Source: Neckera pumila
Lineage: Eukaryota > Streptophyta > Bryopsida > Hypnales > Neckeraceae
Length of the DNA stretch: 64,000 nucleotides
NCBI GenBank assembly: GCA_963969595.1
Contig: OZ018417.1
Location: 18,602,501-18,666,500 of the forward strand
Direction of reading: 5' to 3'
In this document: one piece after another, positions 1-13,291 of the stretch
Layout of the letters: each line of letters opens with the position of its first letter
How positions within the stretch are numbered: the stretch's first letter is position 1
Program-made: the position numbers and the translations under genes
The notes under the pieces: generated by a model
The model's input: only the letters and a program-made list of their open reading frames with translations
What the model was told of the DNA's origin: nothing
Databases searched by the model: none

Positions 1-546
1 ATTGATCATCTTCATAGATTGTTATAAATGGACAAATTTAATTTATTAAATGATTTTCCTACTTTTTACAAATTATGATGTCAACATGGGTGATAGCAAG
101 AAACACTTGTAAAGTTCTTTTTTTTTATCCCCGTGCCCTTCAATGGATAGTTTTTTGCTCATAACTTACGTCGTAAGTCAATTTGATATGAAAGTTGAAA
201 TAGAGGTTCATGTAGTAGTTTTAGACATTGAATAGTTTTTTTCTGCTTTTTTTAAATTAGATTGATATTTTTAAATATTCCCCAATTGGATGTCTATTTT
301 GCCATTTTGAGAGACTTTAGCATTATTATCAATCAAAAAAATATAAATTTGAAGACCAAAATTGGGTTACTATGACTCCTACTAAAATTACACAAGCTCA
401 TGAAGAGATTTTAAAAATAAAATAAACTGTCTACTTTATTATGATGAACATAGTGCACTACTTTTGCACAAGTGCAAGTAAATACAATTTTTTTCCAAAG
501 AATGCAAATGGTTGAAAAAAAGCACCTTTAATCCCTCAAGGACTAA

Positions 547-828
547 CTTAGGAAAAATTTCAGCCCTCCAGAAAGCCGCAAGTTTAGCACCCGCAATTAT
601 GGAAAAAAACCAAAATAAAAAATCATTTTTTTAACATTTGAAAATTGGGTGATGATGTGGCACTAGTAGTGCCACGTCAGATTTTTATTTTTTTATTTTT
701 TAATATTTTTTTTTCAAAAAAAAAATTCTTTAAGAAAAAATATTTTTTTGTTCATTCTGAAATTGCACCAAAGGGTTCCCGTAAATCAATTCTTTAGCGG
801 CCTTCTGGAGGGCTAAAATGTATCCGTT
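547..828. mobile_element. CATTAG-type MITE with GTGGCAC palindrome
   Basis: Ends CTTAGGAAAAATTTCAGCCC and GGGCTAAAATGTATCC pair imperfectly. Inside is the perfect hairpin GTGGCACTAGTAGTGCCAC (657-675). Same family as 52443-52684. Confidence 0.45.
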
Positions 829-1689
829 TTCAAATCTTTAATAGCAAATTCTTACTGGGTGAAATAAATTTCAATATTTTCTAAACTAGGAACTTGTAGA
901 ATAATAAGTTGACATACGTGTTGCATATTCCAATGTTCAAAATTTCAATGGAAGAAATAGTATTTATTAGGAAATATAGTCTAGAAGGAGAAGGAAACAA
1001 ACATAATTTTTTTACAATGAAAGGAATAGTAGGGATGGAAAAAAACATTTTCATGGACATTTCTTGGTCTTTACTTTGCACAAATTGGGTTTGGAGAAAA
1101 TAAACTTAAGGATCAATGTAGTGTGATTAAAAATACTAAAATAATTAGAATGATTTTAATTTTTTTGAAGATGTTCGAAATAATATGCTAATAAAATCCA
1201 TTGTTAAATTTCAAAAATTGATGCATATATAATTTTTTATTTTATTTTGTAGGATCCAATTTGGTTAATTTTGGCTTTCTATTCATTGTGTTTGGAAATG
1301 TATACAAAATTGAGAGAGTTTTTTATTTTTCATTTCTTAAAACTAAAAAATATTGTCTTTGCTTTAGATTCCATTACAATTTTTAGGGGGTAAAAAATCA
1401 TTATTCATCTTCTTATCATTTTTCTTCCCCCAAAAAATAAACACTTTCAATATCTTTTATGCAAGAAGGAAAAAAAGAGCTTTATTAAGCAGGGCTTGGA
1501 CATGCAATGTGAAAATCATATTTTTTCTAAAATAAAAAATGATTTCATTCAGTTTTCAAATTCATAAAAATTTGAAATTCAACAACTTTCGCACTATAGG
1601 TCTAAGCGGTATAAAACAAAGTTGTCTAGTCTTTCTCATAAAGAACTTTCTAATAGTACTAAGAATGCCGTCAAATTCCTCACGGTTTT

Positions 1690-3440
1690 TTAGATCTCAT
1701 TGTATCAAATAAACAAAACAAAATAAATAACCTACATTTAAGATATAGATTTTAAAATCAACATGATAAACACTATATATATAGGATGAATTGCAAATTA
1801 TAAAAAGAAAAATGTTTATTCAAATATCTATTTTAAATCTTTGATTTTAAGTATTTAAATATCAATATGAAAAATAATACATTATTTGGACAAGTCTTGA
1901 AAATTGCCAAAAAGAAATGATGAAATGCATATGTAAATTTTTTTCCTTTACTTTTTTATTTATAAAATGAACTAAACATAATTTATGATTAGAAAGAGTC
2001 TAGAAGAATTGCAAAAAATAAAATGGGAAGAGCTTATCAAATTTCTAAAGTCTCAAAGTTTCTATACTCCTATAGGGACCTCTTGGGATTTTTTATAGGC
2101 TTCTACAACCTCAATTTTTGGCATGATTTTTTGGAACATTTTTTTTGAAAGTTACTTGTCGCAGTACACAAAAAATTGAAATATTTTAATTTTTTCTAAA
2201 GATTATATTTTTGTCTATATTTGAAGCTCTGATTCATTTTATTTGGACTAGTGATGAGAAAGTTATAGGCATTTTGTTTTTTGGATAGTCTAAATATCTT
2301 CTTGAAAAAAGGACTTGTAAAAATCATTTTTGAATGCAATTCTTACAAATTTCCAAAAAAACTGTTAGATAAGGTTAAATTTTCTTGCTAAAACAACCTC
2401 ATTGTTGGGATGATTGTGTTTCAATTCCATCTTAGAGCTATTAACAACCTGAGTTTTCCTTCCAACTTTGAACTTATTTCTATTTAATAATTTTTTAAAT
2501 GAATAAGATAAAGTAATTTTTTGTTAAATTTTTTTCTTAGATTTTCAACTCAATTCTTCAATATAAAGAATTAGTAATCATTAGTACAAAAACTTTAAGT
2601 TAAAAAGATTCAAAGCCAAAAAATCTAGTCAAATAAGGTCAAAATGACTTGTTTTCTTCAATATAAATTAAACTATCTTGCAATCTTTGAAGTTAAAGTT
2701 TCTAAAATTTTTTCCACAAATATTTTTACTAATATAGTTAAATAGCCTATGGTTAGATATGCAAAAATTCTCTTAAAAATTTTTTTTGCTCTTTGCAGCA
2801 GAAATGGTAGTTTTGAGTGGGTTTTGATGGAAACAAGGCCTTCAAACTTTAGGGATAAACATGCATGCATTATTTTATTATATTAGATCATTGTGACAAA
2901 CAAAATATAAGTACGATGATATTTGGATTTGCAAGAAATAAATGGATAAGTTCTTACTTAAATCTCTACCTTCTATTTTTTTATTTTTAGATCAATGTAA
3001 AAAATAATTCAAAATTAGGAGAACTTTTTGAGAATCTGCAAAATTTAAATAAGAAGAGTTCTTATTCATAAAAAGAAAAATTTTCCTTATAAAATCAAAG
3101 TGAAAAATAAATTGTGACAAAGAGCCTTGAGCCTTGGAGAATTGTAAAAAATGTCCATCCTTTATTTTTTAATTTTAGATCAATATGACAAATATTACAT
3201 AAGTAGGATGATTATTTGAAATTTGAAAAAATGAATGGTTAAGTTTTTAAATGTCCAAGCCACCTTTTATATTTTGTTTAAACTAATATGACAAGAAACT
3301 CAAAATTAAGAGGATTCTTTGAGGATTGCAAAAATTTAGTGATTTAATAAGGAAAGTTTTAACTTAAATCTCCACCTATTGTCTTTTATTATTAAATCAA
3401 TATGACAAATAATACTTGAATAGTGTCACAAATAATTTTA
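1690..3440. repeat. AT-rich ~110-bp satellite-like array, interrupted
   Basis: Degenerate units with the order: TTCTTATTTAAATCTCCACC, a T-rich tract, AAATCAATGTGACAAATAAT, AGGATGAATCTTTGAGAATT, GCAAAAAATAAATGG. Units are seen at about 1690-2060 and 2870-3440, with a decayed transposon between them. Confidence 0.5.
2080..2865. mobile_element. Decayed piggyBac-like element inside the satellite array
   Basis: Interior segments (AGATTATATTTTTGTCTA, TCTTCTTGAAAAAAGGAC) match the 28-kb family. The right end GGCCTTCAAACTTTAGGGAT is recognisable but mutated. ~110-bp satellite units flank it on both sides. Confidence 0.4.
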
Positions 3441-3479
3441 GATTAGTTTTTATTAGTTTATGCTTAGGCTTAAGAACAA

Positions 3480-3790
3480 ATTTACATTTAGGAAATAGGT
3501 TTGGCTAAGCATGCCCCCGAGGTTGCGGTGATGGCATGTTGTCCTTCAAAAGTGGGAAGAATGGAAGAGTATGGTTGGGTTGGCCATAATGGTCGTTGCA
3601 CCAAACTTCAGTTGAATGTTGTCCGGCCTTTTGTATCTTTGTGGAGCTTGTTGACCTTGTCTTTTCATTAAGCAAGACATTTGCTCCATAAGCTCTCATA
3701 TGGCTCAAGTCATGTTGCTGGAAACCTGTCTCATCTCAGTGGAGCAAAGCTAGTATACAAGCGTAGAGTAGGAGCGTGGAGCATAGAATG
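3480..3790. other. Higher-GC patch without recognised gene
   Basis: About 300 bases of distinctly higher GC within AT-rich spacer. A 67-codon minus-strand frame (3708-3505) is open, but its product is not recognised and no partner exon is seen. Possibly a fragment of a decayed coding region. Confidence 0.25.
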
Positions 3791-3899
3791 GGGATTTTAA
3801 GCATGGAAACACAATTTATGGATTTTCTTTCTTTGGTGTCAAAATTTGACAATTTTGTATGAAAATATTCAAAAATATAATGATTTTGTTGGCTTCATA

Positions 3900-4025
3900 A
3901 TTGAGACCCTATAACCGTGGATTAAAGACCGTAGACCTAAACCTAACATTGTAGACTTGAGACCTGCAATTGTAGGTCCATCACCCTGAACCTATAACCG
4001 TAGACATAAGATTGTGTAGAATAAG
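3900..4025. repeat. Degenerate ACCGTAGACCT repeat
   Basis: Irregular repeats of ACCTATAACCGTAGACC-like words, related to the 14-bp repeat at 14970. Confidence 0.4.
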
Positions 4026-4989
4026 GTAATTTATAAATGTGGACTATAGAAGCTTGGAACTAGTCTTTTATTAAAATATTCTAAAACAAATTTCTACATG
4101 CAAGCAATTCATGGAAATAAAATGGCAAAAAATGATACATTAAACTCCAAAACCTCAATTTGAGCTGCACATGAATTTAAGTCCGTGGAAATTTAAAGAG
4201 TTCTAAATATATTTAGAATTCCTAGGATTGCATTTAGTAAAAAAGAAAGTTTTTTAATAGAAAATTTTCTTCCAATGAGTGCTTCAACATTTTTTAAGGC
4301 AATGATTCCCACAATACCCAAAGGAATGATTTCCATAGATCATGAATCCATCCTTTAAGGATTAAAATGATGAAAATATGCTACATAGCAAATTTTGTAA
4401 TATCAGCAAATAGATGCTTTAGGCAAAGCTTAATTCCAGTATGTTTACTTAAATATATGAAACCAATATATGAAATCAAATAAGATTCTCTTAACATCAC
4501 AATGATGGAATACTAGACAATGGACACAATAACAAAGAGCTCATAAAGGAAATTAGACTATATTTTGTTTCAAATATCCATCTTAAGCATCTCTCAAAGA
4601 ATCTTATCATTAAAAATTTTGTTTTAAAATTACTTAAAATGATACAATTTATGTGAGAATAGTTAGGAAAAAACACATTTTTAGCTTCATTGATGAGTGT
4701 GGTGATGACTATCATGCCGTCATTTAAATTAAATTTAGCAATACATAGTGTTCAAATAAGGTATTCTACACTAGCAGGCTTTACACCTCTAGGCGGAAAT
4801 TCTCTCCTCCTACCTTCAATCTAATGATCCTTCCTAGAGAATCAAACTGAGCTCTATTCTTTTTTTCATTAAATCTCACCATTTGTTTCAAAAAAGAAAG
4901 AAACAATGACAAATACATTTTAAAGCCCTAAAGGTTTCAGGGAATTTTCTAAATAACCAAATAATCTTGAAAATTAACATTTGAAAGGA

Positions 4990-5335
4990 ACTTTTGGAAA
5001 ACTACAATTGCACCTCTACCCTCTGGACCCTTGGGAATAGCGTCATTGCCAACGTCAATAAATAAATAAATATAGTAACATAAATAAAGTTGCAGTTGTA
5101 TTTAGAAGGGCCTAGAGACCTCGTTGGCATCAACAGTATTTCTATGGAGACTTGTGTACAGTTGCAACTTAAATTTATTTTTTGAGACCTCATTAGCACC
5201 AACGGTATTCCTAGGGGACTCAAATATAGATGCAACCTTTAAAAAGTTTTTTTTTAAGGTTGCATTTGTACTTGGAGATCCTTGGAGACTTTGTCAAAGC
5301 TAATGCTATTTGCACGGAATTTTGGATGCAATTTA
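4990..5335. repeat. Three direct repeats of a ~75-110-bp unit
   Basis: Each unit contains GAGACCTCGTTGGCATCAAC-like sequence followed by a GGTATT..TATGG block and AGTTGCAACTT. Copies are seen at about 5025-5060, 5115-5155 and 5185-5225, with a degenerate fourth near 5280. Confidence 0.45.
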
Positions 5336-5339
5336 TAAC

Positions 5340-7647
5340 TTTGCCAATTTTTTTTTCTTAAAACAATCTTCTTTTTCAAAAACTTGTAGTTTGGTCCGTA
5401 CGAGGACATCATGAATGCCAACAAGCTTTCTACATATATACATATTTGTAATACAAAAACTAAAGAAAATTGAATTTCACAATTGTGTTTTGAGTCTTTA
5501 GGATTGTGTTCAAAATTTTAATTAAAAAAAATATTATTAAATTTTTTAGAAATACCTTTTAAAGAATTACTTATTGACAAATTATTTACAAGGAATTGCA
5601 ATAAGAATTAGAACTAAAGATTATATTATTATAATAGAATGTTGGAGGTTTATAATGATATAAGGGTCAATTTTGGTGCAAAATATTATACATAAAAAAT
5701 TTTAGTTTTATTTGATTAGTAGTACTTAAAATCTCTTAGAAGACTTGATACTAGTAATTGGTACTATGTTGGGATAGTAAACATGTAAAAGAAAAATGAA
5801 ATTATTATTATTTTATTTTTATTTTGAGTTGAATTTTGGTGGTGGACCACTTGTTAAGGATACCTACGGGTGCAAATTGGCATATAACGAGTACCATTGA
5901 CAACATCTAAAAGGCTAAATAATTGCATATATTTTCATGTAACAAAAATCAATGAAAGATTGTTTGGAATGATATAGAAATGAATCTATCACTTGAAATA
6001 GAGCTTTAGTGCCAAAAGTGTGGTTATATAGCCATGTCCAATAATCTTATAAACTGCCTATTGTGCCATTCAAAGAATTTGCATAATATAATATACAGTT
6101 GCCATTTTTTGTCTTGCATAAATGACATTCAATTCTTATACAATTTTATATGATGATTCATATATGATATACGATAATTGATTGAAACACATTATTGATT
6201 AATTTTTGAATTGGATTGCATAGATATTTGTGAAACATCTATACTCGTATATTTCTTTCAAGAAGCATCTCCAAATTTGAATCACAGGATGCATTGTATC
6301 AAAACACATGGAATGCTAATTTTATGAACTCAACAAGCTTTTGCTTAATGAGTGCAATCACAATGAAAAGAATCTAATGAGCCACTTATTTAGGGCATCT
6401 TCAAAAGAATACTTGATTTAATAGTTGAACTTTAATTATTTGTATATAATATAAATGCCATTTCAAAGTTTACTAGTGTAGCCATGTGCCAATGTCACAA
6501 TATAATAAAATAATCAAGAAAAAATAATTTCCTACTTTTCTAATTTATAATAATTTTGAAATTCAATATCACTTCTCAAAGTCAAAACGCCACAAAACAG
6601 AGTCCAAGTACCTTTCCTTGTAGAAAGTTTTTTCATAGTACCAAGAATGCAACTAGGGGATGTACATAATATACAATGATTCAGTTATGTTGTAATACTG
6701 TTTTATTTCTGTTGTTATTATACATTATTATATTGTTGTAAAATTCATTTATTAAAAACTTGTATTGCTAGTTGCAATGCACTTTTAATATTTAGTATTT
6801 TTATTTGAATTTAACTAGAAATTATAGTTTTATAAGTCAAATTATTAAACTATAATTGTATTGTTATTGAATCTTTTCAATACAGAAAATATATTGCCAA
6901 TAATCCAATTGTTCAAATAGACTAAATTCACAATTTTTCATGTACTCATACTTTAATTTTAAACCAATATTTAAAGTTTAATTCATGTAGACTAAATTTA
7001 GTTATTAACTTTGAACTCAAATCTTTAAAATTTGTAACTATTGAAAAGAAGATTGATGTTTTTGACATTGCTTCCCAATATGCCATATTTGACTCACTAT
7101 GTCAATGACATTTATGACTCATTTAAAGCACTAATGAAAGAGACATTATTTCAATATCTGTATTTCACCCCTAAAGATTTTGGACAATGTTTTCATCAAA
7201 AACACTCCATAACTGCCATTTCTAGTAGAAGTACCAAACTTTAGGAAATACAATATTTTTGGATACATTCTTGTAGTAAGCTGGTTTGAGAAGACGTCAA
7301 ATTCCTTTTAAGGAATTTTACCGTTTGCATTAACATGCAGGAAAAAGCTAGTAGCTAAAGTTCACAAGGTCACACTTGTATGAAACAATATCCATGTTGG
7401 TGGTGCTTCTTTGAATTCAATCCTCAAGGCAAGTTTTCTATGTGTTTAAAAAATTTATAATCATTTGGAATTGTGCATTATACATGAATAAAATAATAAG
7501 CAGAAAAAAGTATAGATTGGTTCAGATTATTATTTGTAAAGAATTTAGTTATAGAAATGAAAAATGTCAATCCCAATGGTGTACGAGTTGTAATAGACAA
7601 TCTACATTCAATGATTTAATTTTTTTCCAATAAAGTTGAAAATTTAA
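5340..7647. other. AT-rich spacer, nothing recognised
   Basis: No reading frame, clear repeat or RNA gene could be supported. Similar empty AT-rich stretches are 1-546, 829-1689, 4030-4990, 13292-13924, 20276-20880, 27201-27429, 39086-40463, 46425-47015, 51006-52442, 55918-56514, 57298-57673, 57697-58084, 58755-59639, 59816-60616 and 61721-62050. Confidence 0.5.
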
Positions 7648-8563
7648 TTAACCCCTAAAGGACACAGGAATTATTTTTGGCCAAATAACATTCAAAATTG
7701 CCATTTCTATAGGAAAGAGAAATAAAATTTGAAAATTGGTTCTTTTCGACATCTAATTGTAGGATCTTACACCTAACTAGTATAAGAATGTGGAAAAAAT
7801 TCAGAATTTTTGATCACACAAATTGCTACATATTTGCAATTAAAGTGCAAGAAAATAGTTTTTCAGCACATTGCGGGACTACATTATTTGACCTCAAACT
7901 TTTTTTACTATAATTTTTAACACTATAGATTTTTGAGCATTAAATCTATATAGTATAGATTGAATTCATAGCCTAGAAAAAAAATTCAAAAAACTTAATT
8001 TTCATACTTCAAAAACTTGTTACCTAGAATTAGGTATAAATTATAAGGAATATCTAAATTGTTAATATCTCTAAAATAGAATTAAAATGCATTAAATTCA
8101 ATAGTGAGATTGTTCTATCAAGCAAACTGAAACATGTGGAATTTCTTTTTTGAAAACTTGTAAACATTGCATTCATAAATGAATCTTATAACTTATTTTT
8201 TTAAGAAGATGCTCTAATTGCCCAAAAAATAAGATTGTCTATAACTTTCTCATTACAAATCCAAAGGGAATGAATTGAATCAAAGCTTTTCAAGTAGTCA
8301 AAATATCATCTATAAGGAAAATAATGAAAAAAAAAAACCCACAAATTTTTGGAGTTTTTTTTTGTTCCTCCCTCCCTTCCAAGTTCCGAGCTGTTTGGTG
8401 CAACTTTTGTTTTCCGGGCACCGATTGAAAAACAAATTATATTTTTACAAAGCTGATTAGTCTTCTATCTTCAAAAAAAAGTTTTCAAAAATTTGGACAA
8501 CATTTCACCCTATAGGTACCTGCCCGAGATTCCCATTTGTCCCCTAAAGAGCAACGGTTCTAA
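7648..8563. mobile_element. TTAA-flanked piggyBac-like element with decayed right end
   Basis: Left end TTAA-CCCCTAAAGGACAC (from 7648). The right end is recognised by the subterminal block GGTACCTGCCCGAGATTCCC at 8515-8534, but the terminal bases are degenerate. The length of about 910 bp agrees with the intact copies. Confidence 0.5.
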
Positions 8564-8564
8564 T

Positions 8565-9190
8565 TCCTAAAGGACCATTTGTTCCCTATGGGACAATTTG
8601 GGTTTGGGCAGGTTCCTTTTGTCTCAATTGCCAGTGATATTTTTTTGGTGTTTTTTGAAGTTTTGTATTTTTGCAAGATCTTTGTAAATACATAATTTTT
8701 ATTTTAATTGATGCTCGGGAGCAAAAGTTATGGCACAATAAGCAAAAATGGAGTTTAGTGGGCAACACAAAAAAAAAAAAAAAAAAGTCAAAGTACTTTT
8801 TTCCCAATTTTTGTTTAAAGACTATATTTTTGTCTACATGTGAAGCTTTGTTTCATTCAAATTGGACTAATAGTGAGAAAGTTAAGGACAATTTCAGTTT
8901 TTTGGGCAATTTAAGCGTCTTCTTGAAAAAATAACTTGTAGAATTCATTTTTGAATGCAATTTTAAGAATTTCACCAAAAAATTGTTAGACAAGGTTAGG
9001 TTTCTATGCTAGAATAATCTCAGCATTGGGATTATTGTGATTTAGTTCCAACTAAAACCTATTAACAATTTAGTTTTTTCTTCAATCTTGAATCCCCCTC
9101 TACTTAACAATTTTTTAAAGAGTGAAAATTAAGTGCTTTTTTTCCTAATTTTTTTTGGTAGATTTTCAACTCAACTATTTTACATTAATA
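8565..9190. mobile_element. Truncated piggyBac-like element, left part
   Basis: Starts TCCTAAAGGACCATTTG directly after the previous copy and shares the interior with the 28-kb copy (including GGGACAATTTGGGTTTGGGC). Similarity fades after about 9190, with no matching right end seen. Confidence 0.45.
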
Positions 9191-9417
9191 AGTAGAAATC
9201 AAAATCACAAATACCTCCAAATTAAGGCTTGCATGTTTAAATTTTCAATAGTGAAAAACTGAAATCATAAAAAAACACTTACTCTTTCCACTAGGACCAT
9301 TTTCAAAGCAAATGGATAAGTATAATTATTTAGATCTTAATTCAATACCTGCAAGCAACCAAATTGATGAATGAAAAAATGTTGAATACATTAAAATGAG
9401 TTAATTAAAGAAATTTG

Positions 9418-10328
9418 TCAAAGAACAATAATGATAAACATTTGAAGAATAGGGCAGAAAACAGTACTTGGCACTGCATAGTCAGATGGCACACCTTCAA
9501 AAGCTTTGTTCAAGACTGTCGCTAGTCTCTGTCGTCCCAAGTTTGCAAGCCGTGACCCAGGATTAGTGTGCTCAAAAAAAATCTTAGTGGCATCGTCCAT
9601 GGTGAGCGAGTCTGGTTCCATCATACACCTCTACAGCGTTGACGCCCTAGTGTACTCCATTCTACCTTGGCGAGCAAGTAGAATCCATGAAGCAAAAAGG
9701 ATGAATTGACCGGATTGTAGCATGGACAGAATCGTGCCGGGAAATGTACTTCCTAGCTGTTTTTTTAACTTGTACCTGCAAAAACTGGGGGCCCTTTCAA
9801 TGAGGTTCTTATGGATTAAAATGACCTGGTTCTTGGCAAACAGAGCATCATGTTTGACGTACTCCTCAACGCCTTCTGCAATTTGTTGTGAGGTCACATT
9901 GCGGTGGACTACATTGAAGTGATCTTCTCCTTTGTCTTTGATGCAATATCCAAGCATGCCAATGAATGTGTGGAACCAATGTTTCTGAGCGTTTTACTCA
10001 AAATATGGTGCCTCACTGGACCCAAGGCAGGGTTATCCCATCCAAGGTGAGTCTTAATGCGTTTGCTCACAACAACAGCAGAACCAGCCAGAATACGGCA
10101 AACCATCTGGATGTGGAGTCTGCAAAGTGCCCCGCCTCTTTCAATGGCATAGAATCCACTGATGCAGTCTGTCTGAAGGAAGTGTTCCATTTTCTTTAAA
10201 TACTCCAAATGAATGTCAGAGTTGCCCATAGAAATGGTGATGTTCAGATCTAGTTGTTTAGGAGGTACAGGTGGTCTCTTTCTTGGAGACTTCATGGGAG
10301 CCTCTTTTCTCTGACGAGATCGGTCCAT
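9418..10328 (-). pseudogene. Broken HUH/Y1 Rep of a Replitron-type transposon
   Basis: Minus-strand remains of a rolling-circle-type Rep endonuclease. The first frame (10328-9909) has a basic, Pro-rich start, then DLNITI, then GFYAIERGGALCRLHIQ; the RLHIQ (codons near 10118-10104) fits the metal-binding HUH/HUQ motif. A frame change near 9975-9990 leads into a second frame (through 9957-9631) with HTFIGMLGYCIKDKG, where the Tyr at 9948-9946, followed by KD, fits the single catalytic Tyr motif. Downstream, HKNLIERAPSFCRYKL and SWILLARQGRMEY also resemble Replitron proteins as I remember them. An in-frame TAG at 9633-9631 interrupts this frame, which resumes at once (RCMMEPDSL...) and runs to 9418. 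With one frameshift and one nonsense codon it should be inactive. The element's termini were not identified. The GC content is well above the flanks. Confidence 0.78.
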
Positions 10329-10329
10329 T

Positions 10330-11540
10330 GCACTCCCCTATACAGAAGGCTGCCCCTCCTAGAGTTTGTGTTTCAGGGCTGCTCAGATTCACTTGTGTAG
10401 GTAACAAAAGTGTTTTTTCCCTTGGAGGTTTTCTAGTATTTTTAATCACTCCTAGAGGCTTGTTACTGCTGCTACGACCTTGAGGAACTTGGGAAACACC
10501 TATACATGCCATTTTTGAGTGTCTGCCTCCACGAGCAACTCCTTTGAGTACCTGCAACATGGGCAGAGGAAGTCAGTCGTCCCTTTGCAGAGCAGAAATC
10601 AACCTAAAACAAAACAAAAATATGACTGAAATGACTTGCTCAGATGTCACTAGAAATTTGACACCCCTAGAACTACTTTGCTTGAAGCTGAACAAATTGC
10701 AAAAAAGACACAGGACCCACAACAAAAATGAAATTGACAGCGTGAGTCTGTACGCAGTAACAAGCTTTCAACGAGGTAAACAGACCGCACCCTGATAGGC
10801 GACGAAGAATGAAGGCGGAATCTAGAACGTGGTCGCACAAGATTTCAATGGAAATGTGGCACCCACAGAAGTAAGTCAATTGAAGGTGCACAAAATGCAG
10901 AAAGACACAGACCCCACAACAACAATCAAATGAAAATCGTGAGACTGTAAGCAATAACAGCGTGCACATTGATAGCCAACGAAGACTGAACTCTGAATCT
11001 AGAACGTGGTCGCACAATTGAAACATGTAGCCCTCACAACGACTGAGCAGTCGGTCTGTCCCAGTCAAGTACAAACCCGCAATCCCAGATCTCCAACGCG
11101 GTCGAACAATTGGAACACACATCCCTCAGAGAACATTCTAGTATCCTACCAGAGTAAACGGAGAATGCGCAATCTTTGAATGCCGGCATTGCAGGGGCTG
11201 TGGAGGCGCGCAACGGAGCCGAAACTGCACAGGCGCACGACAACAACGCAGCAGCTCACTTGCCAAAGACTGATCAATCAAGAAATTCCGGAGTAGCAGC
11301 GGCTTTGGAGGCGCATGCCGGAGGGAAAAGTGCACAGGCGCACGGCGGAGAGGACACTATAGAGGCGTGCGGCGCTCAAACCGTAAGTATCAACGGTGCT
11401 CGACAGCCCACCAATAGCACATTGACGGCCATGGTTTTCTTCCATGAAGCAAATCAACGGCAGGGAGGGAGATATGGCCAGATCCACGGCAAGGAGGGGG
11501 GGCATTTTAATAGAGTGTACAACATCTTTTCATGAGATAG
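10330..11540 (-). other. GC-rich upstream part of the Replitron region
   Basis: Sequence upstream of the Rep remnant, of similar composition and probably part of the same element. A minus-strand frame at 10560-10258 overlaps the Rep start in another frame and may be its shifted N-terminus. Two imperfect ~170-190-bp repeats (about 10688-10845 and 10880-11030) share TCTAGAACGTGGTCGCACAA, with a third trace near 11095. At 11176-11350 a ~105-bp unit is duplicated, encoding on the plus strand AETAQAH and KSAQAHG. Function unknown. Confidence 0.4.
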
Positions 11541-11819
11541 AGTGTAATGAATTTGATAGCTTTTTATGTGAAATTAAGTTTTTTGAAAGTGTATTTTAGT
11601 GTGCTAACATGATTGGTAGTCGTTCTTGTCACCTCCAATCTCAGAAAAAATGTATATGCAAATTTCTTAAAACATTATGGGGAGAGGCAGCATACTAAAT
11701 ATAAAAACATACATTTCTCTTGTTATGATCTTACAACTCCTGTGCAATTTTGTGCTCAAAATTGGTGTGCATACTCATCTCAAAAAAAGACCTATGGAAA
11801 ACAATATTTATTCACTATT

Positions 11820-12590
11820 GTTTCATTATGATTGTTGATCCAATGTTGATCCAAGATATATATGGACATTGGAATAGTGTTGATTGAATATGTAACATTA
11901 CAATATTGATTCAATGTCTTTGTTGAAAAATATTGAAATGGCAGTGTTTGGAAAAATGATTGTTACAATGGCAAACTGACTTTGTTGATTTTTATGTAGC
12001 ACTATGTTATTGATTCAGTGCCTAAGTTCAAAGATTGAAACGGTAGTGTTTGAAACAATTATTGATACAATATGGAAGTGACATTATCACATATAGATTG
12101 ATCCAATGATGGAATTGTAAAGTTTTTTGCATATTTTCAAAGTTTCAAGTCCGTGCTACTGCATTTTTTTTTATACAGGACTGCAGTATTGCTGTAATAA
12201 CTAATATTATTCAAATGCATTGATGGTGAGAGTTGATAGGATGTTGAATCAATGCCAATCCAATTTTACATTAATTTGGGTTCAATGACATATTAATATC
12301 ATGGTATTATTGTGATAGTGTACAATGTTGATTTTTGGAACAATATTAAAATAATGTTGATTTTTGTACACAATGTATCAAGCATTGATATTGTTTCAAC
12401 ATTTTTGTACACATTGTTTCAACATGATATTGTTTCAACATTGTTTCAACATTGTTCCAACATTGTTTCAACATGATATTGTTTCAACATTATTTCAATA
12501 CAATATTGTTTCAACATTGTTCCAACATTGTTTCAACATGATATTGTTTCAACATATATCAAACAATGTTGAAACAATATCATATTGAAA
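11820..12590. repeat. Minisatellite of ATTGTTTCAAC words
   Basis: 12380-12560 is a dense array of the 11-bp word ATTGTTTCAAC and the longer ATGATATTGTTTCAAC. The left half (from 11830) has dispersed GTTGATCCAATG-like words of similar design. An open frame over it is low-complexity. Confidence 0.6.
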
Positions 12591-12629
12591 CATGCATCAC
12601 TGCTTTTCTAACAATTATCAATAAAAATA

Positions 12630-13291
12630 TGTAAGTTTAGTTTGAATCTATATAAATCTTTTTGGTTCATTTTGTAAGGACTACTATTGAAAAAGTTACA
12701 AAGCGTCTCTTATTTATAGGCAATCTTCCTAAAAAGATGACGTATTTGATTAGTTTTTAATTTGGTTTTCATAATTTTTCAAAAACTAAATTCTATAGGA
12801 TAGTTTGTTCACATGCCTAATAATCTCACATTCTCATCATTGGAATAGTTGGAATAGTGTGCTTCATTTCTATCTAAAATCTATTAATGATTTAATTTTT
12901 CCTTCTACTTAACAACGTTTTCAAGAATGAAAATGAAATTGTTTTTTGAAATATTGTCTCCAAGAATCTCAACCCAATTCTTCAACATTAAAGCATTCTA
13001 ATTCTAATTTAAAGTGCAAAAATTGAAAGTTAAAAGGAATCAAAGTCTTATAATTTGTATGGCAAGGTGAAAAGAAAATTGTTTTTTTCACTTTAAATTC
13101 AAGTATTTTTCAATTTGCATGGTCAAGGTTTATAAAACCTCTTTTTTATATTCCTATACTAGGCTATTGCAAGATCCTTTGGTTAAATGTGCAAGAGCAA
13201 CATTCTTCTAAAATTTTTGCTACTTATTAAAGATATAAGCAGTTTGAGTGTTTTTGGACAAAATAATCACCTTGGGATTTAAAGGATTAAC
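12630..13291. mobile_element. Decayed piggyBac-like element, right part
   Basis: Shares interior blocks with the 28-kb family and ends CCTTGGGATTTAAAGG-ATTAA, a degenerate form of the usual right terminus. The left end was not found. Confidence 0.4.

Noticed and set aside
12364..12588. 74-codon frame rich in Phe, Gln and His
   Set aside because: Translation of the ATTGTTTCAAC minisatellite.
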